Positions 46,904-60,185 of a stretch of DNA of 64,000 bases are shown here, one piece after another. Origin of the DNA: Hypholoma sublateritium FD-334 SS-4 (lineage: Eukaryota; Basidiomycota; Agaricomycetes; Agaricales; Strophariaceae); assembly GCA_000827495.1 (NCBI GenBank), contig KN817556.1, positions 62,001 to 126,000 of the forward strand. The letters run 5' to 3'. Below the pieces are notes generated by a model that worked only from the letters and a program-made list of their open reading frames with translations, had not been told where the DNA came from and did not search any database. Both the position numbers and the translations under genes were made by a program. The first letter of the stretch is position 1. Every line of letters starts with the position of its first letter.

Positions 46904-49185
46904 ATGAGTAACTCGAATGCCGACCATGAAGACCATTATATCGGGGTCGATGTCGGGACGGGTTCAGTGCGCGCCTCGCTCATGAACAGGTCAGGCAAGG
47001 TTGTCGCGGCGGCGAGCCAGGAGACGAAGACCTGGCGCGACCCTACGAATAGCAATATCTTTGAGCAGTCGACGGGCGATATCTGGAGCGCCACAGGCGT
47101 GGTGATCAAGAAGTGTTTGGCATCGTCTGGTTTGGACCCCCGCGCCGTCAAGGGGATCGGGTTCGATGCTACCTGCTCGTTGGCGGTCACGGACTTCGAT
47201 GGCGCGCCTATCGTCGTGACCAAGGGCTACAATCTCGGGCAGCACGGCGAGCGGAATATCATCCTCTGGGCGGACCACCGTGCGGAGAAAGAAGCAAATC
47301 TTATCAACGGGACGGGGTCGATCGTGCTCGACTATGTGGGTGGAAAGATGAGTGTATGTACTTACTTTCCTCAAATTATGGACCATGTAGCTGACATGGA
47401 ACGCTAGTTGGAGATGGAAATTCCGAAGATCCTCTGGCTCAAAAATAACATGGCGCCCGAGCTGTTTAGCCAATGCCAGTTTTTCGACCTGCCGGACTTC
47501 CTGACCTACCAGGCGACGAAAGACAGCGCGCGTTCGTGCTGTTCTCTGACGTGCAAGTGCTCTTATGTCCCCAATTCGGGGTGGCAGAAGGACTTCTTCA
47601 GCCAGATCGGCCTGGGAGAGCTTTCCGACCGGGATTACGCGCAAGTAGGCGTCAGAGAAGGCGAGCAGACTTTGATCGCGGGGATGCCGGTGGGCAATGG
47701 GCTCTCAGAGAAGGCGGCGTCGGAGCTTGGGCTGCTCCCAGGGACTCCTGTAGGCAGCGCCCTCATCGACGCGTCAGTGATATCCTTTTCCATACGCTTT
47801 GTGAAATTGAACAATTCACAGCTATGCAGGATGGATGGGGACCGTCGCTGCGCGATACAGAGAGAACGGTGTACTCTCTGATATCGTACCTTCCTTGGAA
47901 GAGTCAGGCCATCGATTGGCTGCGGTTGCTGGTACGAGCACCTGCCATATCGTCCAGGTGAGGTATTTCATTCATACCGAGACCGCAATATCTAAGTTGA
48001 AATTATAGAGCCCGGAAGGGATCTTTGTGGACGGTGTGTGGGGGCCATACAAGGTAATCGAATATCCCAGTCTGTATTTTAGCTTGTTACTAAAATATTG
48101 ACTCCAGGACCCCATTATCGCTGGTTGGTGGATGAACGAAGGTGGTCAATCATCTACGGGACAGGTTTGTCCTGAGTAATCTCTATCTTGAGCAGGTCTT
48201 CTAAGGTCACCGTTTGACTCCATCAACAGCTTATTGAATTCATGTTGACCAATCACCCTGCATACCAAGAGCTTGTGCGGGTAGCCAAAGCTCAACAGAC
48301 AAACATTTATTCTGGTGATCACTCTTGCTAATTATCGAATGAATCGTTAGCTCAGGCGCCACAGTTCTCCAGGAAACATTGGAGCGCCTTAGGGTCGAAC
48401 ATGGCGTTGACAGCCTGACGGAACTCACAAAGGATTTGCATATATACCCAGACTTCCATGGTATGCCTTCGTCGTTTCTCCCTCAATTAATATATTTCTT
48501 GACCTCGCCTCTGATATCCAGGAAATCGATCACCCATCGCAGATCCCCGCATGCGCGGGTCCATAGTCGGAGCCGAGCTGGTAGGTTCATGTCCCCCATT
48601 GAGCACCACAAATTGCTGACGCCCGAGACTAGGACAATTCACTTGTGAACCTCGCGAAGACGTACCACGCTACCCTCATGGCCATCGCGCTCCAGACGCG
48701 CCACATCGTAGACACGCTCAACGCCGCGGGTCACGCGGTCACCTCGATCTACATGAGCGGCGGTCAGGCGAAGAACCGCGAGCTGATGCAGCTCTTCGCA
48801 GACGTGTGCCGCATGCCCGTCGTGCTGCCCGCGGACAGCGACGGCGCGGTCGTCCGCGGCGCGGCGATGCTCGGCCGATTTGCCGCTGACGCGCACAGCA
48901 GGGCCCGCGCGACGCAGGCAAAGAGGCTGTGGGACATCATGGTGCGCTAGGGTCCATTTCTTGCTCGAGCATGGGACATGGGAAAGAGCTGATTGACTGT
49001 TGCTTGATTTTTGGTTTTGACAGGTCGAGATGACCGCACCCGGGGATGTGGTGGCACCCAGCTGCACGCCGAAGGAGGCGCGGCTGCTCCAGGCCAAGTA
49101 TAACATTTTCTTGGAGACCATTGCGATCCAGAAGCGCTGGAGGGCGGAGATGGAGGGAGCGTGCGGCACGGGGGCCGACGAGTGA
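46904..49185 (+). CDS. FGGY-family carbohydrate kinase (D-ribulokinase-like)
   Basis: ATP-dependent sugar kinase related to human FGGY and yeast YDR109C, for which D-ribulose phosphorylation has been reported. Start MSNSNADHEDHYIGVDVGTG at 46,904 includes the phosphate-1 motif. GIGFDATCSLAVTD, GERNIILWADHRAEKEANLI, EIPKILWLKNNM, FFDLPDFLTYQAT, TCKCSYVPNSGWQKDFF, AVAGTSTCHIVQ, DPIIAGWWMNEGGQSSTGQ, AVTSIYMSGGQAKN, CRMPVVLPADSDGAVVRGAA follow across about ten exons with canonical introns. The final exon begins VEMTAPGDVVAPS. The simple reading stops at 49,185, but GTGAGT at 49,182 could be a donor for a 48-bp intron into an exon ending near 49,317, so the C-terminus is ambiguous. About 590 residues, cytosolic. 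Confidence 0.92.
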
Positions 49186-49319
49186 GTACGCCAAAGTCGA
49201 TCTATCATGTTGCGTCTTCTACTCGCTAGGCGCAAGGAAGCGCGTGTTCTCGGCTTAATGAATACAGCCTGGTTCATTCCCTTGGCTCAATGCCAACGAA
49301 GCGGTGTTGGTGAATGAGT

Positions 49320-50304
49320 TCTCAGTCCAAGAATAGGACCAGATAAGATGATGCCCATGTTAAGGTTGAGAAGTCTATGTACACCTTTCATCCTAATTGA
49401 TGATGTGTCGCGTGCATGCATGGCAGACTGACTAGGCGAGTGAAGAGCGTCATGGCGCGCGTAATGTACCTCACGTTTCGGCAGAAATAACCTGAATACT
49501 CGAAGTAGTTGAGCATTATTGAAACACTGCTCAAGGGTGCAAGAAAATATTACCCTGCATATTTCCCCAAATGCAGAGATCCCAAAGGACTTGTCGTACT
49601 ATTTGCGCCCGTCTTACTCTGGCGACTATTTCCCAGTAGTTGATAAACGTCATCTTTGGTAGCACCAAAATAGCGAGGGTGGTCAATACAGGGAGCGTGG
49701 ACATCATGATCATAATCTTATTGTCTACTGCTCTTCTCAAATTCTCCACGAGATACACAGTGACGGGCACGGCTATTCGGTACAACGGGAAACGTATAGA
49801 ATGTAGCTGGCGGTTGCAGCGAAACAGAGCAACGGGACACTCCCGCAAAACTAGCTTGCATGAGAAAAACACTCATCTTGCCGTATGAGCTTGGTGTATC
49901 AATAGCCTCCTTAGTTTTTCAGAGCAGTTCTAGTGCCGAGTAGACCAATGACGTTTGATCCTCGCGCTGAATTGCTGTCAAACCAGGAAATTGGCAATGG
50001 GGGTGCGCTCTGAGCAACATAACCATCCTGAAAGAGAGTAAATATAGCGGGCGCCGATGTGGGGCTCGAACGCTCTGCATTGCTATCAGCCGTTGAGATT
50101 AAAGCACGGAACGGAAGGGTAAATTCCGGCAAGCAGGAGGTTTCCCTGCGCTTCATATAAGCACCTCGCGGAAACAGTCCCTTGTTACACGGGAGAAATA
50201 ATCGGAACAGATTTTCGGTATGTACCATATATACAAGGTCGAAGGCACTGAGGAGGATGCCTTGAACCCGGCGCAGCCTACGGAGATAAATCGAGATCGG
50301 TGAT
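49320..50304. other. intergenic region
   Basis: 3' flanks of the FGGY kinase and the SH3 protein. Minus-strand frames at 49,531-49,872 and 49,911-50,399 lack support. Confidence 0.5.
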
Positions 50305-51602
50305 TCACAGAAGCTTGACATACGAAGCCGGGAAAAGCCCCTTCTTCCCATTGACTTCTCCAGTCCACCTGTCATTGGAGAGGAAGAAAGCAGGCGCAAT
50401 GCCGTACAACGTTAGTTGAGATGCGTAAAAGACGTAGCTGGAACAAAGGCACCGCTTTGCACGATATGGGCTAGATGCCCGGGAAGGTGCGCGGGGGGTA
50501 TAAAAGGGAGCACCCACCAGTCGTCTGATGTCCGTTCTGTGACCAGCACACGCTCCCCTTCCTCTATTACGAGATCGCCAGCGTCCTGCGGACATTCAGG
50601 CGCGTGTTAACTCCATGCATGCCTCAGAGATAGCCGGATAAACATACCCCAGAGTTGTAGTCATACAGGGCCTCCGCCCATTCACCTTCTTCCTCCGGTT
50701 CAGGCTGTTGCCGTGGGGGTGGCGGCGGGGGAGGAGGCGGTGCGACGGGTTCTGGTGATGGCGACCATGCGCTCGTCGCGGCGCCGCGTCTCGGCGGTGG
50801 CGCGAAATTATTCTGCTTCTGCCCAAATGCGGGCGGGATGACCACCGTCGAAGGCGCGGCGGGCTTGCTCCGCAGCGACCCAAGGAATCCGATTGTCGAC
50901 GAAGTGTCTACGTTGCCAATTTTCTGTGCAGATCATATGATAGGATCACTTTCCAGACATAGGCCCGGGTAAGCTGGAGGACCCACTTTTTGGGACACTA
51001 AGTTGGGTGACGGTTTCTCCGCGACGGGAGGAGGACTCATGCGGGTAGGAGGAGGTTGGCTATTTCTGGACGCTGAGAACGCCATCGATGCAGCGGCCAC
51101 CCGGCCTGCCACGCTGGTTGCCTCGTTATCCGATACCTAAGATCCCGAGGGGGGGCAAGTGCACATCAGAAACAAACTCGAGTCATACAGCCGTCTCGTC
51201 TTCCCCCCATCAATCAGACAGATATAAATCCAGGATGGCAGACCCACCTCACTTGGTCCTGCACCACCACTACCACCGCCCGTCCGCGCATTCGCGACAT
51301 GCCTCAGTCCGGCGGACATGAACTTGGCGGTGGCCTCGGGGTTGTTACTCATGGCCCGTCCCACAGCGGAGACCGCCCGTCCTTCCGTCGACTGAGCAGC
51401 GGACCCAGCATTGGCTGCAAAGATCTCAGGTCGGGAGGAGAAGTATCTGCGGCGGTGTGACCATAGTGATCACAAGGAAGGGTGCCACACGGAGGGAGAT
51501 CTAATGAACAGCGCGATCAGAAGGCCGTCTGCACAGGACTCACTCATCGAGGAGGCTGAAAAACGCGTCTTTCTCATGCGGCTGCAAATTGGCAAAGACC
51601 AT
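50305..51602 (-). CDS. SH3-domain adaptor protein with proline-rich linker
   Basis: Start MVFANLQPHEKDAFFSLLDE at 51,602. The next exon continues YFSSRPEIFAANAG and AMSNNPEATAKFMSAGLRHV. Later exons give AGRVAAASMAFSASRNSQ, a Pro-rich stretch PPPTRMSPPPVAEKPS, KIGNVDTSSTIGFLGSLRSK and a polyproline run. The C-terminal SH3 domain has ALYDYNSG, DAGDLVIEEGERVLV, DDWWTGEVNGKKGLFPASYV and ends KLL. The ALYDY and WW..G..PSNYV-type landmarks are intact, and the exon joins fall inside the domain as GG|GACGC and TG|GTGG. Typical of cortical-actin or endocytic adaptors in fungi; that role is inference. The conserved N-terminal block is also seen in basidiomycete relatives as I recall them. Confidence 0.85.
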
Positions 51603-52170
51603 AACGTCGTAAGTGTTCACTTGGTGGTTAAGGATGACAAGTCGACTGATTGAAACTCCTAATCCATCTAGCCCCTATCACCCAATCACCGCCACCTATT
51701 TTGGTATCTAACAAGGCGTGAAACATTTGCTTCACGCGACCATGGGCTACACAAAACTGAAAGATTCTGCTAAAACATTAGGCTCGACGCACTGGACGAG
51801 GCTAGGTCTCAGCGGCACGATACGGACATTTGTGTGTGTGGGAGCCATTGGAGTATGTGAGTAACAGAAATTACATTTACGCGCGAGGATATATTTCATC
51901 ACATCAAGAAAAGCAGAAAGCAGGTAGCCGAATGAGCGGGAAAAAGAAGTTGGAGAAGACCGCCTTCAATAATAACAAGCAAATAAACAGCGAGGGATAG
52001 GAAGAGGACAGGCGGAAAATAACCAATGGCCCGCTTTGCCATGACCGATCAGCAATATGGTAAGTTACATATACGTAGTCGTCGCAATTCCACAATTTTG
52101 ACGGTTGATGGGGGGTAGATGAGGCGTTATAGATCATAAAAAAGGAGTATCGCAGTCGCCATGTTTTTTA
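51603..52170. other. intergenic region
   Basis: Upstream region of the SH3 gene and 3' flank of the Q-rich gene. A small hairpin (GCGTGAA at 51,716 with TTCACGC at 51,731) was noted. No gene. Confidence 0.5.
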
Positions 52171-55100
52171 TCACGCATTCCAGTTGGTGAAGAGGTCGAA
52201 GTCGTTAGGAATATTCTGGTCTGCGGGCGGGGTATTTTGTGGGGTGCCTTGAGGCTGTTGAGGAGCAGGGGTTGCAGACATATGCCGGGGGTGGTCGCTC
52301 GTCGCTGGAGAGGGCGCGAAAGGATAGCCGCTCCCAACAGCAGGTGTGCCCCAACTTTGACTATTTGTCGGCGAAGGAGCGCTGACTCCACCACCAAATT
52401 GTGCCCCAGTTGCACTTGGTGGTGGCGACATGCCATAGCTGGAGCCTCCTTGGTGTTGCTGTTGCTGCTGTTGTTGCAGGTGCTGCAGCTGCTGATGGGC
52501 CAGAATTTGGGCTTGCTGTTGCGACCCCATCATCTGCTGATTGAAAGCAGGGCTCTGAGACGATATCGCACGCACGGCCTGCCCATGCTGCTGCTGTTGC
52601 AGCATGCGCTGGTAGTCCTCTTGCGTCATCGACCCAGATGGGCCTCTCTGCATCGGTCCGCGGGGCGTCAAAGGTGATGGGCCGGTATCTGATGGAGACC
52701 GAGTGCTCCTAGCGATTCCGGGAATGGACGACGTAGATCGCATTGAAGGCCCAGCCGACGACCCGGGAAAGCTGGCGTCGGAGCCCATCGGCGAGCCGCC
52801 GTGCGTCGGAGACGACGCACCGCCCATCTGCGCCGCCTGCTGCTGCCGCATACGCTCCTGCATAATCTGCTGCTGCATCATCGCCGATACATTCCCCGCT
52901 CCTATACCACCCATGTTTGCAAACTGCGCAGGTGTCATCCCGCCTCCTCCTCCGCCGCCTACGCCAAGTCCTCCAGAGCCCGGGCCCCCACCACCCATGG
53001 GCATACCAACATTTCCCCCAGCACGCTGCTGCTGCATTAAGAGCAGTTGCCGTTGTTGTTGATGCGATGTCAGGTTTCCAGCGGCACCACCGCCGCTCAT
53101 CGACATCCCGCTTGACAGGTTGGCGGCCATCATCCGTGGGTCCATGCTGCCAACCCCTCCCATACCCATACCCCCCGCCACACCACCAGACATGCCGCCA
53201 CCACCGGAAGAGGATGTGCCACCCAGCATTCCGCCAAGGCCCTGCAGCGCCCCACCACCCATGCCGAACATCGCGTTCTGCTGGTTCTGCGCCATCGACT
53301 GCTGCTGGCTAGGCGAGAGCGGGCTGTTCATCCCGCCACCCCCGAAGCTGCCCGTGCCAGCATTTTGGGCCTGCTGGAGTTGCTGGGGCAGTGACATGCT
53401 CCCAGCGTTGGCCAATTGCTGCTGCTGCATGTGCTGCGCATTTTGCATGGGGTTGGACAGCGACCCCGGCCCGCGGCCCATCGCGGCCAGTTGTGCCTGC
53501 TGTTGCTGGCCTTCGCCGCGCTGGAGCTCCTGTTGCCGATGATATGACGCCTGGATGGAGAAGAGCGCAGGTCAGCAGCGGAAAATGTTGTGTGTGCGAT
53601 GCACGGCCACGACGCTGCACCGCATCTGCGATCGGCGGAAGCTTACCTTGGTCGCGTATATCACCCTGTGGAGCTGTTGCTGCACAGGCATGCTTTCGAA
53701 CCCAGGCACATGCTGCACCAAGTACCGCATAATGGGGTGGTTGGGGGTATTTAGGATCTGGAATGCCTGCTGTGCTTGCTGTGGCGGGATGTTTCCAGAG
53801 GGGCCGCCCATTCCAGGGCGCATCCCACCAGGCCCTCCTCCGCCGTTCATCCCGCCCGCGCCGCTCATCGGTCCTCCGATTCCATTGAGCAGCCCCGTGG
53901 ACGGGCCCATGCCACCCAGCGAGCCGCCGCTGGCAGCCGCATTCCCCGTGCTAGAGCCCGCGCCGTCGAGGCCGCCCAGGCCCATCCCGCCACTGCCGCT
54001 ACCACCACCGTGCTGCTGCTGCTGTTGCAGTAGTTGCTGTTGCTGCTGTTGCTGCTGCAACTGTTGCATCTGCTGCAAGCGCTGCTGGTGCAGTTGCTGC
54101 TGCTGCTGCGGCGACATGCCGGCCCTGCCCTGCGCGCTATCCATCATGCCTGTGCCCATCATCCCGCTGACATTGCTCATACCACCAGCGCCGCCAGGCC
54201 CGCCAGCGACGTTGAGGCTGCCCGCACGCATATGAGCTTGCTGCTGCTGGGCCATCCGGATCTGGCCTTGTCGTGCACGGTCACGCATGCTGGCCGCTGC
54301 CTGCGCCTCGGAGGGGTTGATGCCGATGCCAGAGAGATTGAGATTAGCATCTGCTGATTGCTGCGACTGGGCCTGCTGCCCAGATCCTGAAGGCGTCGAC
54401 GAGGCGGACGAAGAGGGGCGCTGAGGCGGCTGTTGCTGTTGGGACTGCTGCTGTTGAGGCAGGGACTGGGTTTGTTGTGGGCGCTGGCTAGACTGTGATG
54501 ACTGCTGGGTTTGCTGTGGACCTTGCGACGGTGCGTGCATAGTGCCATTCATCCCGGAGGCGGGGCTGGGCGACGAAAATCGAGACCCATTTGACCCGCT
54601 TGTTGACAAGGTCATGGGTATCGACGAAGGCGGGGGCATCATCGACGGAGATGCAGATGCTGTTCCTGTGCCTTTTCCTTCGCCGGTGTCTCTCCGTTTA
54701 TTCGTCAAGGCATCGGCAGAAAAGGCGTCTTGTGGTCGTTCACGTTTGAGTGGGTGGCTGCCCTGGGCAAAAGTGCTACCGGGAACAGGTGTGCCAGGAT
54801 TGCTGGAGGTCGTAGGATTGTTGGATGTAGTGGGGGTGGATGTATCCTTGACAGGTGTGGCGGGAGATGGCCCCATGATCCCTAGCTGCTGTCTCCGCGC
54901 AATATCTTTGGCAAATATTGAAGGTAGGTCGGCATAGATTTGCCGTATCCGTTCTGCAATGGGGGAATCGCCAATAGACTGGGGCGCTTCCATCGTTGGA
55001 AAAGCCATAGTACCCTGATTCTGTGCGCGGGTTAAGTTGAGCATTCTGAAAGTATGGGATTTCACGCACTCCTTGCCGGCTATCGGCAGCCGCTGCCAAC

Positions 55101-56361
55101 CAGGTAAGGTTCGCTTGCAGTCGATTTGAATACCTGCCACAAGAAAGAGTTGAAGACAAATCTTGACTCGACTCGACTCGACTCGTAAAATACGCACTGC
55201 TGGAAACGAGGATCGGAGTTGGGTACACCCTTCGATTGAAACAGCATGCAGACTCTGGACGTCGATCAGAGGGAAAAAAATCAAGCAAGCAAAATCCACA
55301 CGCACTTGAGGAGCTCAACATTAAGTTCCAATATTGTTACGACTTTGGGGTCTTGAACAGTGTTGATAGATGGCGTGGCAGTGGCTATCGTGGGGGTCAT
55401 GGGCGCAGGAGTGTCTATGGATGCAGCTGGAGAGGTTGAAGGAGGGGGTTGGGTGACAGGCTCTGGCTGCGTAGTCGACGGGGAGGATGCTTGCTCAGTG
55501 GGTACTTGGTCCACCTCCGGCGGCGGCGGTTTCTCTGGTGTCTCGACCTCCGCCTTTGTCTCCGCTGCTTCCGTGGCCCCAGCGCCCTCCTCGCCTTCTC
55601 CATTTTCATCATCCTGGTCCGGAGCAGGTGATAGTTCGCTGAGAGGGGTCGACTGCCGCGACTCGTCAGGCTTGTCCACGCGCGAGGGTGAGGGCTGCTC
55701 GGCTGGGGCGGCCTCATCCTCCTCTTCTTCTTCCCGTTGTATAATTTCGACCTCGGCTTCTTTTTCTTCAGCTAGGGGAGGAACGGGTGACAGTGATGAG
55801 CTGCGCTCGCCGGTAGGCGACGTCGAGTTGCCATCTATTGGGCTGAGGAGAGGCACGGGAACCGGCGGCTGTGGTATGCCGTTGCCAGTGGAGTCGTGGG
55901 CTATGTCGTCCGTAGAGACTGCAAAGGCGGCATCGTCCCAAGAGACGATTTTGTGTTCGGGGCTCTGCTTGGGATTGGGTGAGAGCGGCGAGGTATGGTG
56001 GTCCAGGCGAATCATAGCCCGGCGCTGGTCGTCAAGGGAATCGAAAATGGTGCCAGCAGTGATTAGTCCTCGGTGTGGATCGATTTCAAGGGCGCCTAAT
56101 GTTGTAATCTATTCAATACCGAGCCTTGTGAAGGAATATCAGAGAAACAGCATGCAAAGTCGCACAACGACCGTCACAGCCTTGGCAGCGGAGTCTCAAT
56201 TCCATCACTACAATAACGCTGAGGGAAATCAAAGGGCAATGAGGAAGAAACCCACCAGAAAGTCGAGTAGGCGCTTTCGAGCGGTCTTGTAGCTTTGCGG
56301 AGCACTGCTGCCTTCCAAATGGTTGCGGACATACAGAGAGAATGAATCGGCGCGCAAATGA
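52171..56361 (-). CDS. Q-rich nuclear protein with SSXT (SS18-like) motif
   Basis: Exons (minus): about 56,361-56,256; 56,108-55,306; 55,254-55,198; 55,133-55,080; 55,020-53,647; 53,550-52,171. About 1,250 residues. The first readable exon encodes DSFSLYVRNHLEGSSAPQS and ARKRLLDFL, continuing ITTLGALEIDPHRG and AGTIFDSLDDQRRAMIRLDH; the true start codon lies upstream and was not resolved. A long acidic Pro/Ser-rich region follows. Then VVTILELNVELLKV | CMLFQSKGVPNSDPRFQQ | YSNRLQANLTWLAAAAD spans three exon joins and matches the spacing of the SSXT motif of SS18 (N-x-x-L, Q-x-KG, QY, L-x-x-NL-x-x-LA-x-x-AD). Downstream are IRQIYADLPSIFAKDIARRQ, an NLS-like KRER, polyQ/Gly-Met-rich tracts, HPIMRYLVQHVPGFES, and the end NDFDLFTNWNA. 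By family, a chromatin-remodelling (SWI/SNF-linked) coactivator; inference. Confidence 0.8.
55165..55185. repeat. GACTC pentanucleotide repeat
   Basis: Four GACTC units plus one base, lying in the intron that interrupts the SSXT-like motif. Confidence 0.9.
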
Positions 56362-57064
56362 CATCTCCGTGGTATCTATTTCCCGATCCCGGCCTAGTTC
56401 CTGGCTTATCGCACCTTATGAACAAGAATGTGACATCAATGCCTAATCCTGCCAGCCTCGTTGAATGGTATGCTAGGGACTGGAACGCTGTTTAAGCGCC
56501 CGTTCACAAGAATTAGTCTGTTATATCTTCGAATTGTGATTGAGTGCACTTTGACGTTTGCGGCGAAGGATGTTGGAAGCAGTGGATCAATTCCTGCAAA
56601 TCAAATTATAATCTCGTCGCCCGGAACCCCTCTGTATTTTATAGAAGACCCTATGCCGCAGTTTCGCCAGCGGTCACTTCGACTGCGCGCGACGCCGCTG
56701 TGCTGGGCGGAACGGAACCTTTAGTCGTTTCCCATTTGTGGCAGCGCTGACGTAAGCTTTGTATGTATTTGGACAGAGGACTGGCTGTCCGTTAGGTAGG
56801 TGATCACCGCACCCAACGTTCCACAAGACACTTTAGGATGTAAGTATGCCCCTCCGCGCCTCGAATCACGTCCAGACGATCCCCAGAGATGCGTTACATA
56901 GCAGAATGAGAGAAACTTGGAGGAAATCGGTGATGTTTTGGATGGATGCGGATTGTCGATGTTGGATGGGGTTCTGCCAACGACGCCCGAATCACTTCTA
57001 TCTCGGTGCCTCAAAATCTCTCGAAATTCAAGGCTGATCGCATTCTCTTCTACTAGACTTCGCA
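56362..57064. promoter_or_regulatory. divergent upstream region, Q-rich gene / uL2
   Basis: Holds the unresolved first exon and promoter of the Q-rich gene and the promoter of uL2. No separate gene seen. Confidence 0.45.
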
Positions 57065-58059
57065 ATGGGTCGGGTCATTCGGGCACAAAGGCGCTCGCAC
57101 GCCATCGTACGTTGCCAATAAATTATCGCGCACCCACCGGATTTTGACATTATTGCACATACTTCAGTTCAAGTCGCACACCCACCACAACAAGCAGCCC
57201 GCCCGCCTCCGTAACCTTGATTTCGCTGAGCGTAACGGTTACATTCGCGGAATTGTCAAGGAGATCATCCACGACGCTGGTCGGTGCGTACATCACGAAG
57301 GTCAGCAAGTGCAATTGACTGAAGTGCATTTGTTTATGAAGTGGTGCCCCCCTTGCCCGCGTCGTCTTCCGCGACCCCTACCGCTACAAGCTCCGCCAGG
57401 AAACCTTCGTTGCCACTGAAGGTCTCCACACCGGTGCTTTCGTTTACTGCGGTAAAAAGGCTGCCCTAGCCGTCGGAAACGTCATCCCCGTCGGCCAATG
57501 CCCCGAGGGTACCATCATCTGCAACGTTGAGGAGAAAGTCGGTGACCGTGGTGCTCTTGCTCGCACATCCGGAAACTACGCCACCATCATCGGACACTCG
57601 CCGGACGACAACAAGACCCGCATCCGTCTGCCCAGTGGTGCTAAGAAGACCGTGTCCGGGGCTGCCCGTGCCACTATTGGTATTGTTGCTGGAGGAGGAA
57701 GGATCGACAAGCCTTTGCTCAAGGCTGGCCGTGCATTCCACAAATTCAAGGCCAAGCGTTACAAGTACGTTATTTTCTTGTTATAGTTGGAAAGAATGTG
57801 TTTCTCATAATCATTGTAGCTGGCCCCGTACTCGTGGTGTTGCTATGAATCCCGTTGACCATCCCCATGGTGGTGGTAACCATCAGCATATCGGAAAAGC
57901 TTCCACCATTGCCCGCTCCGCTGTTCCTGGACAGAAAGTCGGTCTCATTGCCGCCCGCAGAGTATGTGCCTTCTTTTCCTGCCATTCGCGAATGATATCT
58001 GATCGTAATACCTTCAGACCGGTCTGCTACGTGGTACCGTCAAGGTCAAGGAGGTTTAA
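57065..58059 (+). CDS. RPL2: 60S ribosomal protein uL2 (L8/L2)
   Basis: Core protein of the large subunit near the peptidyl-transferase centre. Exon 1 [14 protein letters not shown] (57,065) is followed by [37 protein letters not shown], then across a third exon [66 protein letters not shown] and [17 protein letters not shown]. The conserved [17 protein letters not shown] holds the histidine known to be important for peptidyl transfer. The last exon is [13 protein letters not shown] with the stop at 58,059. Four introns, all GT-AG; acceptor AAG before exon 3. About 255 residues, normal length. Confidence 0.96.
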
Positions 58060-58473
58060 GCACGATCTCATTTTCGTTGTACATCTGCTATCGATCCTTT
58101 TTCCTCCACACGCATGTTGTGCTTGCCCACCCATCCATTTGCGCACGCAACGCGTTTGTGCTCGGAGCCACAAAATATGTATATGCTTTTGCCTATGCTA
58201 TCATGCCCACTATGCCAGCGTCTATATGCGCGTACCTAGAGTGATTCTCGTGCATCAGTATATTTTTCTGCTCAAATTGGTGCAGTCCATGTCGGCGAGA
58301 ATCAGCAGATTGAGTTTATGAGTCCACGAGTTGAGGTAAAGCATTAAAGCAACATGATTTCCGACAGTTCAGTGGATCACACATGCAGTAGTCTGGAAGC
58401 TGAACCGCAAAAATGGGGATGAAAGCCAGATATGCACGGCGGGGAAATATAATGGAGACACATAACTACGATA
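58060..58473. other. intergenic 3' flanks of convergent genes
   Basis: Lies between uL2 and KRR1 stops. Nothing else seen. Confidence 0.6.
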
Positions 58474-60023
<1,550 letters not shown>

Positions 60024-60185
60024 ACTCGGCGAGAAAGAAAGAAATATTATTTGCACTGTGTTTGCCGGGAGCGCTCAAGGAGGTCATATTACGTAATCGA
60101 CATATTCGTTATTGCTGGCCCAGGCCCCAGGCTGTCACTTGGTACCTCTCACCCACATACGCGCCACACTCGCTCCATAGGCACA
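60024..60185. promoter_or_regulatory. shared divergent promoter, KRR1 / NCBP3-like
   Basis: 162 bp between the two start codons. Contains ATTACGTAATCG (about 60,089), a palindromic TTACGTAA core that could bind a bZIP-type factor; inference. Confidence 0.5.

Noticed and set aside
49531..49872. 113-residue hydrophobic minus-strand frame
   Set aside because: Isolated, with no signal or family match and no flanking exons.
51716..51737. Seven-base-pair hairpin as a terminator
   Set aside because: Fungal polymerase II does not use such terminators, and the stem is short enough to occur by chance.
53555..54235. Plus-strand Cys-rich frame
   Set aside because: Antisense shadow of the polyQ exons of the SSXT-like gene (CTG repeats read as CCC/CCS runs).
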